Source of the DNA: Thermohalobaculum sp039513195
GTDB taxonomy: Bacteria; Pseudomonadota; Alphaproteobacteria; Rhodobacterales; Rhodobacteraceae
NCBI GenBank assembly: GCA_039513195.1
Contig: JBCCRM010000012.1
Location: forward strand, 70,701-134,700
DNA length: 64,000 bases
Direction of reading: 5' to 3'
Positions 1 to 11,764 of this stretch are shown here, in pieces (positions within the stretch are counted from its first letter, which is position 1; the number at the start of each line of letters is the position of its first letter). Both the position numbers and the translations under genes were made by a program. Under the pieces are notes generated by a model. It was not told where the DNA came from and did no database searches. It saw only the letters and a list, made by a program, of their open reading frames with translations.

Positions 1-1272
1 TTCATTCGCATCGGCGAGGACGAGGTCGACTTCATGCTGTGCGAGATCGGCGGCACCGTCGGCGATATCGAGGGGCTGCCGTTCTTCGAGGCGATCCGCC
101 AATTCGCGCAGGACAAGGCGCGGGGGCAGTGCATCTTCGTGCATCTGACCCTGCTGCCCTATCTTGCCGCTTCGGGCGAGTTGAAGACCAAGCCCACGCA
201 GCACTCGGTGAAGGAGCTCCGCTCGATCGGGATCGCGCCGGATGTGCTGGTCTGCCGGACCGAGCATCCGATCCCGACCAAGGAGCGAGACAAGCTGGCG
301 CTGTTTTGCAATGTGCGGCCGGAAGCGGTGATCCCGGCCATGGACCTCGCCTCGGTCTACCAGGCACCGTTGGCCTATCATGGGGTGGGTCTGGACCAGG
401 CGGTGCTGGACGCCTTCCAGATTGCGCCTGCGCCGAGACCGAACCTGCAGGTTTGGGAAGGGGTCGTGGACGCGATCAACCGCCCCGACGGTGCCGCACG
501 GATTGCGGTCGTGGGCAAATACACCCAGCTGGAGGATGCCTACAAGTCGATCGCCGAGGCCTTGACCCATGGCGGCATCGCCAACCGCATCTCGGTCGCG
601 GCGGAATGGCTCGATTCGGAGGTGTTCGAGCGGGAAAACCCGGCCCCGCATCTGGAGGGCTTCCACGGCATCATCGTACCCGGCGGCTTCGGCGAGAGGG
701 GCACCGAGGGCATGGTGCTCGCGGCGAAATTCGCGCGGGAGCGACGGGTGCCCTATATGGGAATATGTCTCGGCATGCAGATGGCAGTGATCGAGGCGGC
801 CCGCAATTTGGCGGGATTGCCGGAAGCGGGGTCGGAGGAATTCGACCACGAGCGGGGCGGCAAATCCTTCGAGCCTGTGATCTATCATTTGAAGGAATGG
901 CTCGACGGTAACCGCACCATCAAGCGCGACGTGGGTGACAACAAGGGCGGGACCATGCGGCTCGGCGCCTATGACGCGCGGCTTGCCGAGGGGAGCCGGG
1001 TAGCGGAGATCTATGACGACACCTGGATTTCCGAACGGCATCGCCACCGCTATGAGGTCGACAACAAGTACCGCGAGAGGCTCGAGGAGGTGGGACTGCG
1101 CTTCTCCGGTATGTCGCCCGACGGCCGGCTGCCGGAGATCGTGGAGTATCAGGAGCATCCCTGGTTTTTCGGGGTGCAGTTCCATCCCGAGCTCAAGTCG
1201 AAACCGATGGCGCCGCATCCCCTGTTTGCGGATTTTGTACGCGCGGCGGTGGCGCAGAGCCGGCTCGTCTGA
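1..1272 (+). CDS. pyrG: CTP synthase, C-terminal part (5' end outside window)
   Basis: CTP synthase makes CTP from UTP, ATP and glutamine in the cytoplasm. The frame is open from base 1, so the start lies upstream. The first visible stretch contains the GGTVGDIEG motif of the amidoligase domain. It is followed by the linker and a class I glutamine amidotransferase domain with an oxyanion segment (PGGFGERG), the nucleophile Cys in GICLGMQ (codon 766-768) and a C-terminal HPE (His/Glu of the triad). The visible 423 codons fit the end of a protein of about 540 residues. It is unrelated in function to the following metH genes, from which it is separated by 330 bp. Confidence 0.97.
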   Translation, partial: FIRIGEDEVDFMLCEIGGTVGDIEGLPFFEAIRQFAQDKARGQCIFVHLTLLPYLAASGELKTKPTQHSVKELRSIGIAPDVLVCRTEHPIPTKERDKLALFCNVRPEAVIPAMDLASVYQAPLAYHGVGLDQAVLDAFQIAPAPRPNLQVWEGVVDAINRPDGAARIAVVGKYTQLEDAYKSIAEALTHGGIANRISVAAEWLDSEVFERENPAPHLEGFHGIIVPGGFGERGTEGMVLAAKFARERRVPYMGICLGMQMAVIEAARNLAGLPEAGSEEFDHERGGKSFEPVIYHLKEWLDGNRTIKRDVGDNKGGTMRLGAYDARLAEGSRVAEIYDDTWISERHRHRYEVDNKYRERLEEVGLRFSGMSPDGRLPEIVEYQEHPWFFGVQFHPELKSKPMAPHPLFADFVRAAVAQSRLV

Positions 1273-1602
1273 GGCCCCCCGCGGGACGCGATCCGAGCCC
1301 CGCCCACCCCACGACGACCTGCGCCTGGCCGCGATGCCTAGGCCGCCCCCAAGCTCGGATCGCGTCCCGCGCCGCGTTAAATCCCATCGCGATGCCTGCC
1401 GTTGCGCGGTCGCGGGCCGGGCCTTGGGGGCTTCCTCGACGGTCCGGCCGGGCGACGGTCTTGGGTGGGTGGGCGGGGCCCGGTCCGCGACGGCGGGTCC
1501 GCCGGTTGCAGCCAGCGCTGCCGAAATGCTATGCAAATGTTGCACCTGCACAGGGCAGAGCCCCAAAAGAGCAGCCGCAGGGATCGGCACGAGGAAGAGA
1601 CC
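1273..1602. other. Intergenic region pyrG-metH with strong inverted repeats
   Basis: No convincing gene is present. The region is very GC-rich and structured: a perfect 19-bp inverted repeat (1280-1298 with 1353-1371) and a second, imperfect complementarity between the C-rich stretch 1298-1334 and the G-rich stretch 1446-1478. It forms the leader or promoter of the split metH genes. I looked for SAM, SAH and cobalamin riboswitch cores and could not recognise one. Confidence 0.6.
1280..1371. repeat. Perfect 19-bp inverted repeat
   Basis: The arm at 1280-1298 (CGCGGGACGCGATCCGAGC) is exactly complementary to 1353-1371, with a 54-nt loop that contains the palindrome GCCTAGGC (1337-1344). It lies 9 bp after the pyrG stop, so it could end pyrG transcription, although no T tract follows. 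It could equally be a small repeat element, because the arms are long and the loop is not a tight tetraloop. Confidence 0.7.
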
Positions 1603-2666
1603 ATGAGCAACGCTTCGAGCGGTGAAGAGACCTGCACGCGCCTCAAGGAAGCAGCAGCGGCGCGCATCCTGGTGATGGACGGCGCCATGGGCACCATGAT
1701 CCAGGCTGCACGCCCGGACGAGGCCAGCTATCGTGGCATGCGCTTCGCCAATCATCCCCAGGATGTCGTGGGCAATAACGAGCTGCTGACCCTTACCCAA
1801 CCGGACCTGATCCGCTCTATCCACCGGGACTTCATCGAAGCCGGCGCCGAGATCCTGTCGACCAACACCTTCTCGGCCACGCGGATCAGCCAGGCGGATT
1901 ATGGCATGGAAGACCTGGCCGCCGAGATGAACGTCGCCTCGGCGCACCTTGCCCGGGAGGCGGCGGAGGCGGCCCCCCACCCGGTCTGGATAGCCGGCGC
2001 CATCGGCCCCACCAACCAAACCTGCTCGATAAGCCCCGATGTCAACGACCCGGGCTTTCGCGCCATCAGCTTCGACCAGCTCGCCGATGCCTATGGCGAG
2101 GCCGCCCGCGCGCTGATCGAAGGGGGTGTCGATCTCCTGCTCGTGGAGACGATTTTCGACACGCTGAACGCCAAGGCCGCGCTCTATGCCATCGAAACCC
2201 TTCGGGACCAGGGGTTTCAGGTGCCACCGATTATGATCTCCGGCACCATCACTGACCGGTCCGGCCGAACACTGACCGGCCAGACGCCGGAGGCGTTTTG
2301 GACTTCCATCGCCCATGCCCGGCCGTTTTCGGTCGGGCTCAATTGCGCCCTCGGCGCCGCGGAGATGCGGCCCCATATCCGCGCGCTCGCAGGCATTGCA
2401 GATACCCACATCTCTGCCTATCCGAATGCCGGGCTGCCGAACGAAATGGGCGGTTACGACGAAACGCCGGACGAGACAGCCGCCCATCTGGGCGAGTGGG
2501 CAAGTGCCGGCCTGGTCAACATCGTCGGCGGCTGCTGCGGCACCACGCCCGAACATATTCGTGCCCTGGCCGACGCCGTCGCAGGCGTCTCCCCCCGCCC
2601 GATCCCGGCGCGGGCCAAATGCCTCCGCCTCTCGGGCCTCGAGCTATTCGAAGCCGGGAGCGCTGC

Positions 2667-2670
<4 letters not shown>
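1603..2670 (+). CDS. metH: Methionine synthase, homocysteine-binding half (split MetH)
   Basis: This is the homocysteine S-methyltransferase (zinc) module of cobalamin-dependent methionine synthase, encoded as a separate protein of 355 residues. The zinc-binding cysteines are visible as Cys248 (in LNCALG) and Cys311-Cys312 (in GGCCGTTPEH). The N-terminal MDGAMGTMIQ and the LLVETIFDTLNAKAA segments are typical of the barrel. I chose ATG 1603, preceded by a GAGGAAGAG ribosome-binding site; the longer frame upstream reads through the repeat-rich leader. The stop overlaps the start of the second half (ATGA), so the two parts are translationally coupled. Splitting of MetH between these modules is known in alphaproteobacteria. 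Confidence 0.93.
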
Positions 2671-5339
<2,669 letters not shown>

Positions 5340-5584
5340 GGCGGGGAGCGGGGCGCGCAGGGGGCCACAACTCTCCCGCGAGGGTGTGCGCGGTTTGCCA
5401 GAGGCGGCCTGCCCAGATTTCCCCGCAATAGCCCATCAATTGAGTGTTAAATTGTTTGCGTCGGCGCAACCCATACGACACATCTCTGCCACGCCGATCA
5501 CAAAGGTTGCAGCATCGTTAACGGAATTCTGGGGGGAGCGGTGGCCGGCCCGCAGGCATAAGGCGCGCGGACCGGTGGGTGGAA

Positions 5585-5776
5585 TCATAGGCGGCTGGTC
5601 AGCCGCTCCTTGAGTGTTTCGAGGATCATCAGCTCTCGCTCCGCGCTGGCGCGACGGTCGGGATCGTTGACGGTCTCCAGCATGTTCTCAAAGCGGGCTT
5701 TGGTGCGGCTGAGACAGCCGCACAGCATCCGAAGCTCATGCGCAGAAAAGGAGAGGGTTACGGCCTGGTCGTGCAT
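5585..5776 (-). CDS. Small hypothetical helical protein (63 aa)
   Basis: I do not recognise the family. The protein is hydrophilic and predicted by eye to be almost entirely alpha-helical, with a short N-terminal stretch (VTLSFSAHELRML), a Cys-Gly-Cys in the first helix and a charged C-terminal helix. A good GGAGGGG ribosome-binding site lies 8 bp before the ATG, which together with normal codon use supports a real gene. It is convergent with metH. Function unknown. Confidence 0.55.
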   Translation of the reverse strand: MHDQAVTLSFSAHELRMLCGCLSRTKARFENMLETVNDPDRRASAERELMILETLKERLTSRL

Positions 5777-6259
5777 CGATCAGCCCCTCCGCATAGCTAT
5801 GCAGACCGGTAACAGGACCGGCGCGGGCTGCGGAACAACCGCCGCGTAAAGGCAGTCTGCTGTCTGGCAAACGGCTTGCGCCACCCTCTGGGACAGAGAG
5901 TGCAAAGAGACCTCGGTTGTGTTGGAACACAAGAAAGCGTGCATTTCTGCAACACAGCCCCATAGAACCCGTAGGCGAGGCCGACGCATACTCGCGATGT
6001 TCATTAACAGTTACTCCAGTTACACCTGCGACGCTGTGGGAGACCCACAAGGATGCGGCCGCCCTGGTACCCGGGCGACCGCACTACGCTACGCGAACTC
6101 TTACAGTGACGCGGCGTGGGGACTCAACTTCACTGCGTCACGAGCTCACTTTCTCGGTCAGGCGTGGCGGAATGTCGACGGATCGGAGGCTTTTGACGCC
6201 CGATCTTTGTGACGTAACATCGACGCGGGATGGGGTCGCGGCGGTTGGTTGCCTAAGAA
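5777..6259. other. Intergenic, less GC-rich, several small hairpins
   Basis: No gene is supported. The stretch is visibly less GC-rich than its surroundings. It contains a 6-bp stem with a triloop (6036-6050, TGTGGG-AGA-CCCACA), a CGCCC/GGGCG stem around 6060-6076 and a 7-bp inverted repeat GTGACGC/GCGTCAC (6106-6112 with 6135-6141). It lies downstream of the deacetylase operon and upstream of the small gene at 5776, so it may hold a terminator, a promoter or a structured RNA. Confidence 0.4.
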
Positions 6260-7303
6260 TCACACTAATTGCGACTCATCGGCGCCGTCTTTGAACCCGT
6301 TAAGAAACGCGTTCAGGTTGTTGCCGAGCTCTGGGCTCAGATATCCGCCCTCTTGAACCAAGACACATCGATGCGATATTCTCGCAACGCGCTTTCCAAT
6401 CTCTCGGAAGCCTTCTGCTGTCACCACGAGCCCGCCAAACGGATCCCCGGCAAACGCATCGAGGCCGAGGGCCACCACCAGGAGATCCGGCGCGAATGCC
6501 GCGATGCGGTCGGCTGCTTTGTCCAGCATTGACAGGAACCCGTCATCGCCAGCGCCGAGCGGCAGCGGCAAGTTCAGATTGGCGCCAAGGCCGGCACCCT
6601 CTCCCCGCTCCGCCGAATGACCCCAGAAGAAGGGGTAGAACACCGCCGGATCCGCATGGATCGACACTGTCAGCACATCGCCCCGCCCATAGAAGATGCA
6701 TTGCGTGCCGTTGCCATGATGCAGGTCCAAATCCAACGTCGCCACCCGCAGTCCCTGACGGGCCGCCCGCTCTGCGGCGACGGCAGTGTTGTTCAGGAAA
6801 CAAAAGCCGCCGGCGAAGTCAGCGAACGCGTGGTGGCCCGGCGGGCGGCAAAGGGCATAGACGGCCCGATCGCCAGCCATCACGGCATCGACCGCCTGGA
6901 TGGCAGACTGCGCCGACCAATATGCGGATTTCCAGGTCTCGGGCCCAATCGGGCAGGCCGTATCCGCCATGTGATAGCCGGCCTGCCCCACCGGTGCGAT
7001 GGGATAGCCCACCATGCGCCGATCGGGATGGACGTTCGGGATCACCTCAGGCGCGGCCCCATCCAGTTGCTGCCAGCGATCGTGGATGGTCTGCAGGAAG
7101 GCAAGATACTCGGACGTGTGAACCGCGGCGATGGGCCCGAGACCATGGTCTCGCGGCGCTGAGACCTCGAGCCCGGCAGCGCAAGCGCCGGAAAGGAGCG
7201 CGTCGATCCGTGCAGGCTGTTCGGGGCTCGGCCGCGGTAACCCAGCCACGAGAAAATGCTGGGGGTAGTGCGCCCGCTGCGCCTCATGGAAGATCACCTT
7301 CAC
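6260..7303 (-). CDS. Histone-deacetylase-family amidohydrolase (acetylpolyamine amidohydrolase-like)
   Basis: A 347-residue zinc deacetylase. Visible active-site residues are the His dyad H157-H158 in RPPGHHAF, the zinc ligands D193 and H195 in DLDLHHGNGT, D282 in the GLDAFAGDP segment and the catalytic tyrosine Y321 in QEGGYL. The N-terminus (VIFHEAQRAHYP) and the length resemble acetylpolyamine amidohydrolases, which remove acetyl groups from N-acetylated putrescine or spermidine; this substrate is an inference. The GTG start at 7303 overlaps the stop of the GNAT gene (GTGA). The longer frame upstream only duplicates the GNAT and transporter region. It is the last gene of the liv operon, so its substrate is probably something imported by that transporter. 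Confidence 0.88.
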   Translation of the reverse strand: MKVIFHEAQRAHYPQHFLVAGLPRPSPEQPARIDALLSGACAAGLEVSAPRDHGLGPIAAVHTSEYLAFLQTIHDRWQQLDGAAPEVIPNVHPDRRMVGYPIAPVGQAGYHMADTACPIGPETWKSAYWSAQSAIQAVDAVMAGDRAVYALCRPPGHHAFADFAGGFCFLNNTAVAAERAARQGLRVATLDLDLHHGNGTQCIFYGRGDVLTVSIHADPAVFYPFFWGHSAERGEGAGLGANLNLPLPLGAGDDGFLSMLDKAADRIAAFAPDLLVVALGLDAFAGDPFGGLVVTAEGFREIGKRVARISHRCVLVQEGGYLSPELGNNLNAFLNGFKDGADESQLV

Positions 7304-7782
7304 GGCGCTTCTTCCAAAGCCGCAAGCGCTGCGCCGGAGAGGCAAAGCTGCTCTTCCCCCGGGTCGCTGGTGAAGCCGAGCTTTCGGTAGAAGCCCTGCG
7401 CGACCGTGTTGTTGGCGTGGACGTTCAGAAGCAGGTAAGCCGCCCCCCATGCGCCTGCCTCGACCAATGCGGCGCGGAGGAGACGGCGGCCAAGCCCGCC
7501 CTGACGTGCCGCGCCCGAGACGTAGAGGTCGAGGATGAACGCGCCCGATTCTCCACGGAAGCTGGAATAGACCGGGCAGAACATCACGGCGCCGACGACC
7601 GCGCCCGACTGCTCTGCCACGAGGGTGCGGAAGAAGCCGGAATGGCGCCGCAGCGTTTCCGGCGTTCCGCGCATCTTCTCTATTTCCCCGACATGGTTCG
7701 CGAGACCCACGATACAGGCGTGCACCGCATCGAAATCGGCATCCGCGGCGGCGCGGATCGTGATGTCGGCGACGACGGTCAT
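7300..7782 (-). CDS. GNAT-family N-acetyltransferase
   Basis: A 160-residue single-domain GNAT. The acetyl-CoA pyrophosphate-binding loop is visible as RQGGLGRRLL after the central strand FILDLYVS, and the C-terminal NTVAQGFYRKLGF is the usual motif B region. The start overlaps the livF stop (ATGA) and its stop overlaps the deacetylase start, so it is tightly co-translated with both. Pairing an acetyltransferase with an amidohydrolase suggests acetylation and deacetylation of the same amine substrate, for example a polyamine. That is inferred from context only. Confidence 0.88.
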   Translation of the reverse strand: MTVVADITIRAAADADFDAVHACIVGLANHVGEIEKMRGTPETLRRHSGFFRTLVAEQSGAVVGAVMFCPVYSSFRGESGAFILDLYVSGAARQGGLGRRLLRAALVEAGAWGAAYLLLNVHANNTVAQGFYRKLGFTSDPGEEQLCLSGAALAALEEAP

Positions 7783-8507
7783 GCCACCCAGAAGGCTCTC
7801 TCCAAATCACTGAACTCTTCAGCGGGACCCTCGAACTTGTTCCGCCCCAGCTCCAGCACGTAGACATAGTCGGCGATCTTCAGGGCCTGGCGAATTTCCT
7901 GGTCAACCAACAGGATTGTGAGCTTGTCCCACACCGCGAGCTGGGTGAGCATCTCATACACCTCCTCCGCCAGCATCTTCGACAGCCCCGCCGTCGGCTC
8001 GTCCACCAACAGCATCTCTGGCTCTGCCATTAGGGTGCGCCCGATTTCCACCATCCGCTGTTGCCCGCCGGAAAGCTCGCCGGTCACCTGGCGCCGCTTT
8101 TCGCGGAGGATGGGGAACCGCTCAAAATTCGCCTCGATCTTGCGTCGGACCTGTTTGCGGTCCTTTCGGAAGGTCCAACCGCCCAGCTCCAGGTTCTCCT
8201 CGACCGTCATGTCTTTGAAGACGCCGGGTTGCTGCGGGATATAGGCGAGGCCTTTCAGGATCCGCTGATGGGTTGGGATGTCTAAGACGCTCTCGCCCCG
8301 CAGCAGGATGTCGCCCTTGTTCGGCGTCAGGAAGCCGAAGGCCGCCTTTAGGGCGGTCGATTTGCCGACACCATTGGCACCGAGGACCGCGGTGATCCGG
8401 TGGCGCCGGCATGCGATATGGAGGTCTTGCAGGATGTTGAGGTCCCGGTAATAGCCGACCGAGAGATCGACCATCTCCAGCACAACATCCTCTCTCGTGC
8501 TGATCAC
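7779..8507 (-). CDS. livF: ABC transporter ATP-binding protein LivF-type
   Basis: A 242-residue cytoplasmic ATPase of the branched-chain amino acid/amide (HAAT) family. It shows Walker A GANGVGKST, a Q-loop, the signature LSGGQQR and Walker B MLLVDEPTAG. The protein couples ATP hydrolysis to import through LivH/LivM. The ATG overlaps the livG stop, and its own stop overlaps the GNAT start. The imported compound may be a branched-chain amino acid, amide, urea or polyamine-like solute; the downstream acetyl-handling genes argue against a plain leucine system. Confidence 0.93.
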   Translation of the reverse strand: MISTREDVVLEMVDLSVGYYRDLNILQDLHIACRRHRITAVLGANGVGKSTALKAAFGFLTPNKGDILLRGESVLDIPTHQRILKGLAYIPQQPGVFKDMTVEENLELGGWTFRKDRKQVRRKIEANFERFPILREKRRQVTGELSGGQQRMVEIGRTLMAEPEMLLVDEPTAGLSKMLAEEVYEMLTQLAVWDKLTILLVDQEIRQALKIADYVYVLELGRNKFEGPAEEFSDLERAFWVA

Positions 8508-9238
8508 GCCTCCTCCTCCGCATCGGTGCCGAGATAGGCCTCGATCACGGAGGGGTCGCGCTTCACCGCCTCGGGCGGGCCATCGGCGATCAGGTCGCCA
8601 TAGTTGAGGACCAACAGGCGTTGGGAGAGGCTGAAGATCGAATCCATCTGGTGGCTGATGATGATTATCGCCTTTCCTTCGCCGTTCACGCGGCGGATAT
8701 AGGCGTAGATGATCTCCATCAGCCGGGGATGCACGCCGGCGAAGGGCTCGTCGAGGATCACCACATCTGGGTCGAGCATCAGGAGACGGCCGAGCTCCAA
8801 CAGCTTTTGCTGACCGCCGGAGAGCGCCTGCGCGAACTCGTTCCTAAGATGCTCCATGGTCAGGAATTCCAGCACGCTCATCGCCTTGTCGTGGATCGCG
8901 CGCCGGCCGGAGAGACGCCCCATGGCGAGGGCCGGGACATAGAGGTTCTCCAGCACCGACATGCGGCGGAAGGACCGGGTCACCTGAAAGGTACGGCCGA
9001 GGCCGGTGCGCGCGACCTCGTAGGGTTGAAGCTGATCGATCCTTTGGCCGTTCAGGTAGACGGTGCCGCTGTTGGGTTGGATCGCCCCGTCGAGGATGTT
9101 GGTGAGCGTCGTCTTGCCCGCGCCGTTGGGGCCGATCAGGCCAATCAGCTCGGGCCCCTTTACCTCGAAGCTCACGCCCTTAAGGACGTGGAGGCCGCCG
9201 AAGCGTTTCTGCAAATCCGTGACCTGGAGGTGGATCAT
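8504..9238 (-). CDS. livG: ABC transporter ATP-binding protein LivG-type
   Basis: The second, 244-residue ATPase of the HAAT importer. Walker A is GPNGAGKTT, the signature LSGGQQK and Walker B VVILDEPFAG. The GLGRTFQ motif after the Q-loop and the VLENLYV stretch are typical of LivG. It begins with an ATGA overlap on livM and overlaps livF by four bases. It forms the heterodimeric ATPase with LivF. Confidence 0.94.
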   Translation of the reverse strand: MIHLQVTDLQKRFGGLHVLKGVSFEVKGPELIGLIGPNGAGKTTLTNILDGAIQPNSGTVYLNGQRIDQLQPYEVARTGLGRTFQVTRSFRRMSVLENLYVPALAMGRLSGRRAIHDKAMSVLEFLTMEHLRNEFAQALSGGQQKLLELGRLLMLDPDVVILDEPFAGVHPRLMEIIYAYIRRVNGEGKAIIIISHQMDSIFSLSQRLLVLNYGDLIADGPPEAVKRDPSVIEAYLGTDAEEEA

Positions 9239-10452
9239 TCCGCTGCCCCGGTCTGCGCCTGCTCCGCCGCGCGGACACGTTTGGCCACGGTTTCCTGAGC
9301 CACATGGCCCCGGGCGAAGTAGTCGATCACCGGCGCGATCAGCCCGTTTCGGAAGAACCGCAGCGTGATCATCAGGAGGACGCCGAAGAACACGAGGCGC
9401 CAGATCGTCATATCGATCTCGACTGGGCCGATGACGAAGCTGTTCCGCAAGAGCTCCAGCACGAATTGGATGATGATCGCGCCGATAGCAGCGGCGAAGA
9501 TGTTCTCGACCCCGCCGATCACAGCCATCGCGACCACCAGGCTCATCTGCAGCAGGAACAGGACATTCGGCGTGATGATGCCGACATAATGCCCCTGCAC
9601 GGCCCCGGCGGCAGCGGCCATCATGGTAGTGACGGTGAAGACCAGCACCTTATAGCGGGTGGTGTTCACGCCGAGGGCTGCCGCGGCATCCTGATCCTCG
9701 CGCAGGGCTCGGACGAACAGCCCAAAGCGCGACCGCGCAAGCAGCTGCAGGATCGCGAGGCAGACGATCAAAAGGCCCAGCATTGCGAAGTAGGGGGGAA
9801 CTTTGTCGGTCGGGGCATAGTCGGTGCCGAACAGCGTTACGCCAGAGGGGAAGAGCGAGGGCAGCTCCAACCCAGCCTGGCCGCGGGTGATCTGGATCTC
9901 GGCCGAGATGGCGGCGCGCAGGATCTCGGCAAAGCCGAGCGTAAACAGCGCGAGATAGGCAGCCCGGAGCCTCAGCACCAAGAGCCCAATGAGAAAACCG
10001 GACAGTCCCCCCATCAGCGTGCCCAGCACAATGCCGAGAAGGACCGGCATCGCCGTAACCTCGACACTGCCGCCCCAGCCCGACATCGCCTGGCGAAGGC
10101 AGTCCTGGGTCAGGGTCGTCGAGGTGACGCCGATCGGGTTGACCACCACGAGCCATTGCCCACCCAACTCCATCTCGGCGCAGAGCCCAGTGGGCCGCGG
10201 CGAGAGATAGAAGTAATGGCAGAACAGCGCCGTGGTGTAAGCGCCGATCCCCATGAAGCCCATATGGCCAAAGGAGAACTGCCCCGCATACCCCGCCAGC
10301 ATCGACCAGCTGGACGCGAGGATCGCGTAGAAAAAGCCGGTGATCAGGATGTGCATGATGTAGTCGTAATCGGCGCCGCCATACTGGAACGGGAAGGCGA
10401 CCAGGAAGGCCAGGATCAGCAGCGCCAGCAGATGGGGCACATATTGGCGCAT
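9235..10452 (-). CDS. livM: ABC transporter permease LivM-type
   Basis: An integral membrane permease of about 405 residues. It shows the LivM hallmarks GYAGQFSFGHMGFMGIGAY near the N-terminus, the coupling-helix region LREDQDAAAALGV and a long C-terminal run of hydrophobic helices. I placed the start at ATG 10452 (MRQYVPHLL), which has a GAGGGCGGG ribosome-binding site just after the livH stop. Earlier in-frame starts at 10473 or 10488 would overlap livH. A periplasmic loop of about 50 residues with cysteines (LCAEM, DCLRQ) separates the first helices, which is longer than in the usual family member. Confidence 0.92.
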   Translation of the reverse strand: MRQYVPHLLALLILAFLVAFPFQYGGADYDYIMHILITGFFYAILASSWSMLAGYAGQFSFGHMGFMGIGAYTTALFCHYFYLSPRPTGLCAEMELGGQWLVVVNPIGVTSTTLTQDCLRQAMSGWGGSVEVTAMPVLLGIVLGTLMGGLSGFLIGLLVLRLRAAYLALFTLGFAEILRAAISAEIQITRGQAGLELPSLFPSGVTLFGTDYAPTDKVPPYFAMLGLLIVCLAILQLLARSRFGLFVRALREDQDAAAALGVNTTRYKVLVFTVTTMMAAAAGAVQGHYVGIITPNVLFLLQMSLVVAMAVIGGVENIFAAAIGAIIIQFVLELLRNSFVIGPVEIDMTIWRLVFFGVLLMITLRFFRNGLIAPVIDYFARGHVAQETVAKRVRAAEQAQTGAAE

Positions 10453-10459
10453 CCCGCCC

Positions 10460-11728
10460 TCAGAACTTGCCATGGGCGCCGCTGGCAAAGCGCCGGCCGA
10501 AGAGCCCGGTGGGTCGCAGCAGCAGCGTGAGGGTCAGCACGATCATGCCATAGGCGGGAATATAGGACGCGGCCTTTTGCGGGTCGGGGATGCAGCCGGT
10601 ACCGGCAGCCTCGACCATACCAACAGCGATGCCGCCGAAAAACGCACCGGGCAGCGAGCCGAGCCCGCCAAGCACCACGATCACAAAACTCCGCATCGCC
10701 GGGATGTTGCCGACCTGCGGCAGCCAGGAAAACGCCTGCACCAGCACGGCCCCGGCGAGCGCCGCGATCATGCCGCCGATGCCAAAGGCGATCATGTTCA
10801 TCCGGTCCGGGTTGATACCGGCGATCGCCGCGGCCTCCCGGTCCTGGCTGACCGCGCGCAGTGCCTTGCCGGTCCAGGTCCGCTGCAGGAAGAAGACGAG
10901 AACGATCAGCACCACGATGCAGAGCAGCGCCGCCGTCAGCCGGGGGTTGGAGATCGAGATCGTGTCGAACAGCGTCAGGTTCCCGCGGCTCGCCTTGATC
11001 CAAAGCGGATCGGCCCCCTCGGGCCAGCGGATCCGCGGGAAGTCGAAGAACCGCTGCGCCTTCACCGGGTTCGCGCCGGCCGTCGCCTGCACGAAATATT
11101 GCAAGGTGAAGGCAAGGCCGAAGGTGACCAGGATCCCATACTCGACCGGCCGGTCGATCTGGCCGTGATACATCGGCGTCAGGAACATCCGCTCGAAAGC
11201 CGCCCCGATGGCGAAGGCGACGGCACAGGCCGCCATGACCGCCATCGCCGGCGGGATGCCAGGCAGCCAGACCGCGGTCAGGAAGTAAACCAGCATGCCC
11301 CCGATCATGTAGAACTCGCCATGGGCGAAGCTGACCACGCCGAGGATCGAGAAGATCAATGTCAGCCCCAACGCCATAAAGCCGTAGATGATGCCGATGA
11401 TCAGCCCGTTCGAAACTTGCGAAGCGACGAAAGATCCATTCGTCACGCAGACATTGCCGGGATCGGCGAAGGAGAACGCCGCCGCGACCAGCACGACTGT
11501 GCCGATCCCCGGAAGGACCAGCAACGCATTGCCTAGGCGCGGCGTCGACATCCAGAGCGGCAGTAAGCCGACAGGACCCGTCGCTGCCCCAACCATGGCG
11601 CCTGCAAAGACGGTGTTGGTGGTGTCGAGGTCGCGGGCCAGATAGCGGCGGCGGATCACCAGGCTGCCGACCACGCCCCAGAAAATCATCCAGGCAATCG
11701 CGGCCCAAAAGATCCCCGGAAACTCCAC
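10460..11728 (-). CDS. livH: ABC transporter permease LivH-type with N-terminal extension
   Basis: The family core begins around residue 107 (SNGLIIGIIYGFMALGLTLIF, then VVSFAHGEFYMIG) and includes the coupling loop ALRAVSQDREAAAIAGI. At 422 residues it is well over the usual LivH length of about 300. The extra roughly 105 residues at the N-terminus contain three or four hydrophobic segments and an arginine-rich loop (IRRRYLARD). The binding-protein gene lies upstream across a 90-bp gap that contains a strong hairpin. Confidence 0.92.
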   Translation of the reverse strand: MEFPGIFWAAIAWMIFWGVVGSLVIRRRYLARDLDTTNTVFAGAMVGAATGPVGLLPLWMSTPRLGNALLVLPGIGTVVLVAAAFSFADPGNVCVTNGSFVASQVSNGLIIGIIYGFMALGLTLIFSILGVVSFAHGEFYMIGGMLVYFLTAVWLPGIPPAMAVMAACAVAFAIGAAFERMFLTPMYHGQIDRPVEYGILVTFGLAFTLQYFVQATAGANPVKAQRFFDFPRIRWPEGADPLWIKASRGNLTLFDTISISNPRLTAALLCIVVLIVLVFFLQRTWTGKALRAVSQDREAAAIAGINPDRMNMIAFGIGGMIAALAGAVLVQAFSWLPQVGNIPAMRSFVIVVLGGLGSLPGAFFGGIAVGMVEAAGTGCIPDPQKAASYIPAYGMIVLTLTLLLRPTGLFGRRFASGAHGKF

Positions 11729-11764
11729 GCGCCCCCCGCCTTGTCAGAAGCCTCCCGGATAAGC

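Noticed and set aside
1273..1602. SAM-II, SAH or cobalamin riboswitch upstream of metH
   Set aside because: CCGGTTGCAGCC near 1500 is reminiscent of part of a SAM-II core, but the remaining conserved segments and pseudoknot partners could not be found.
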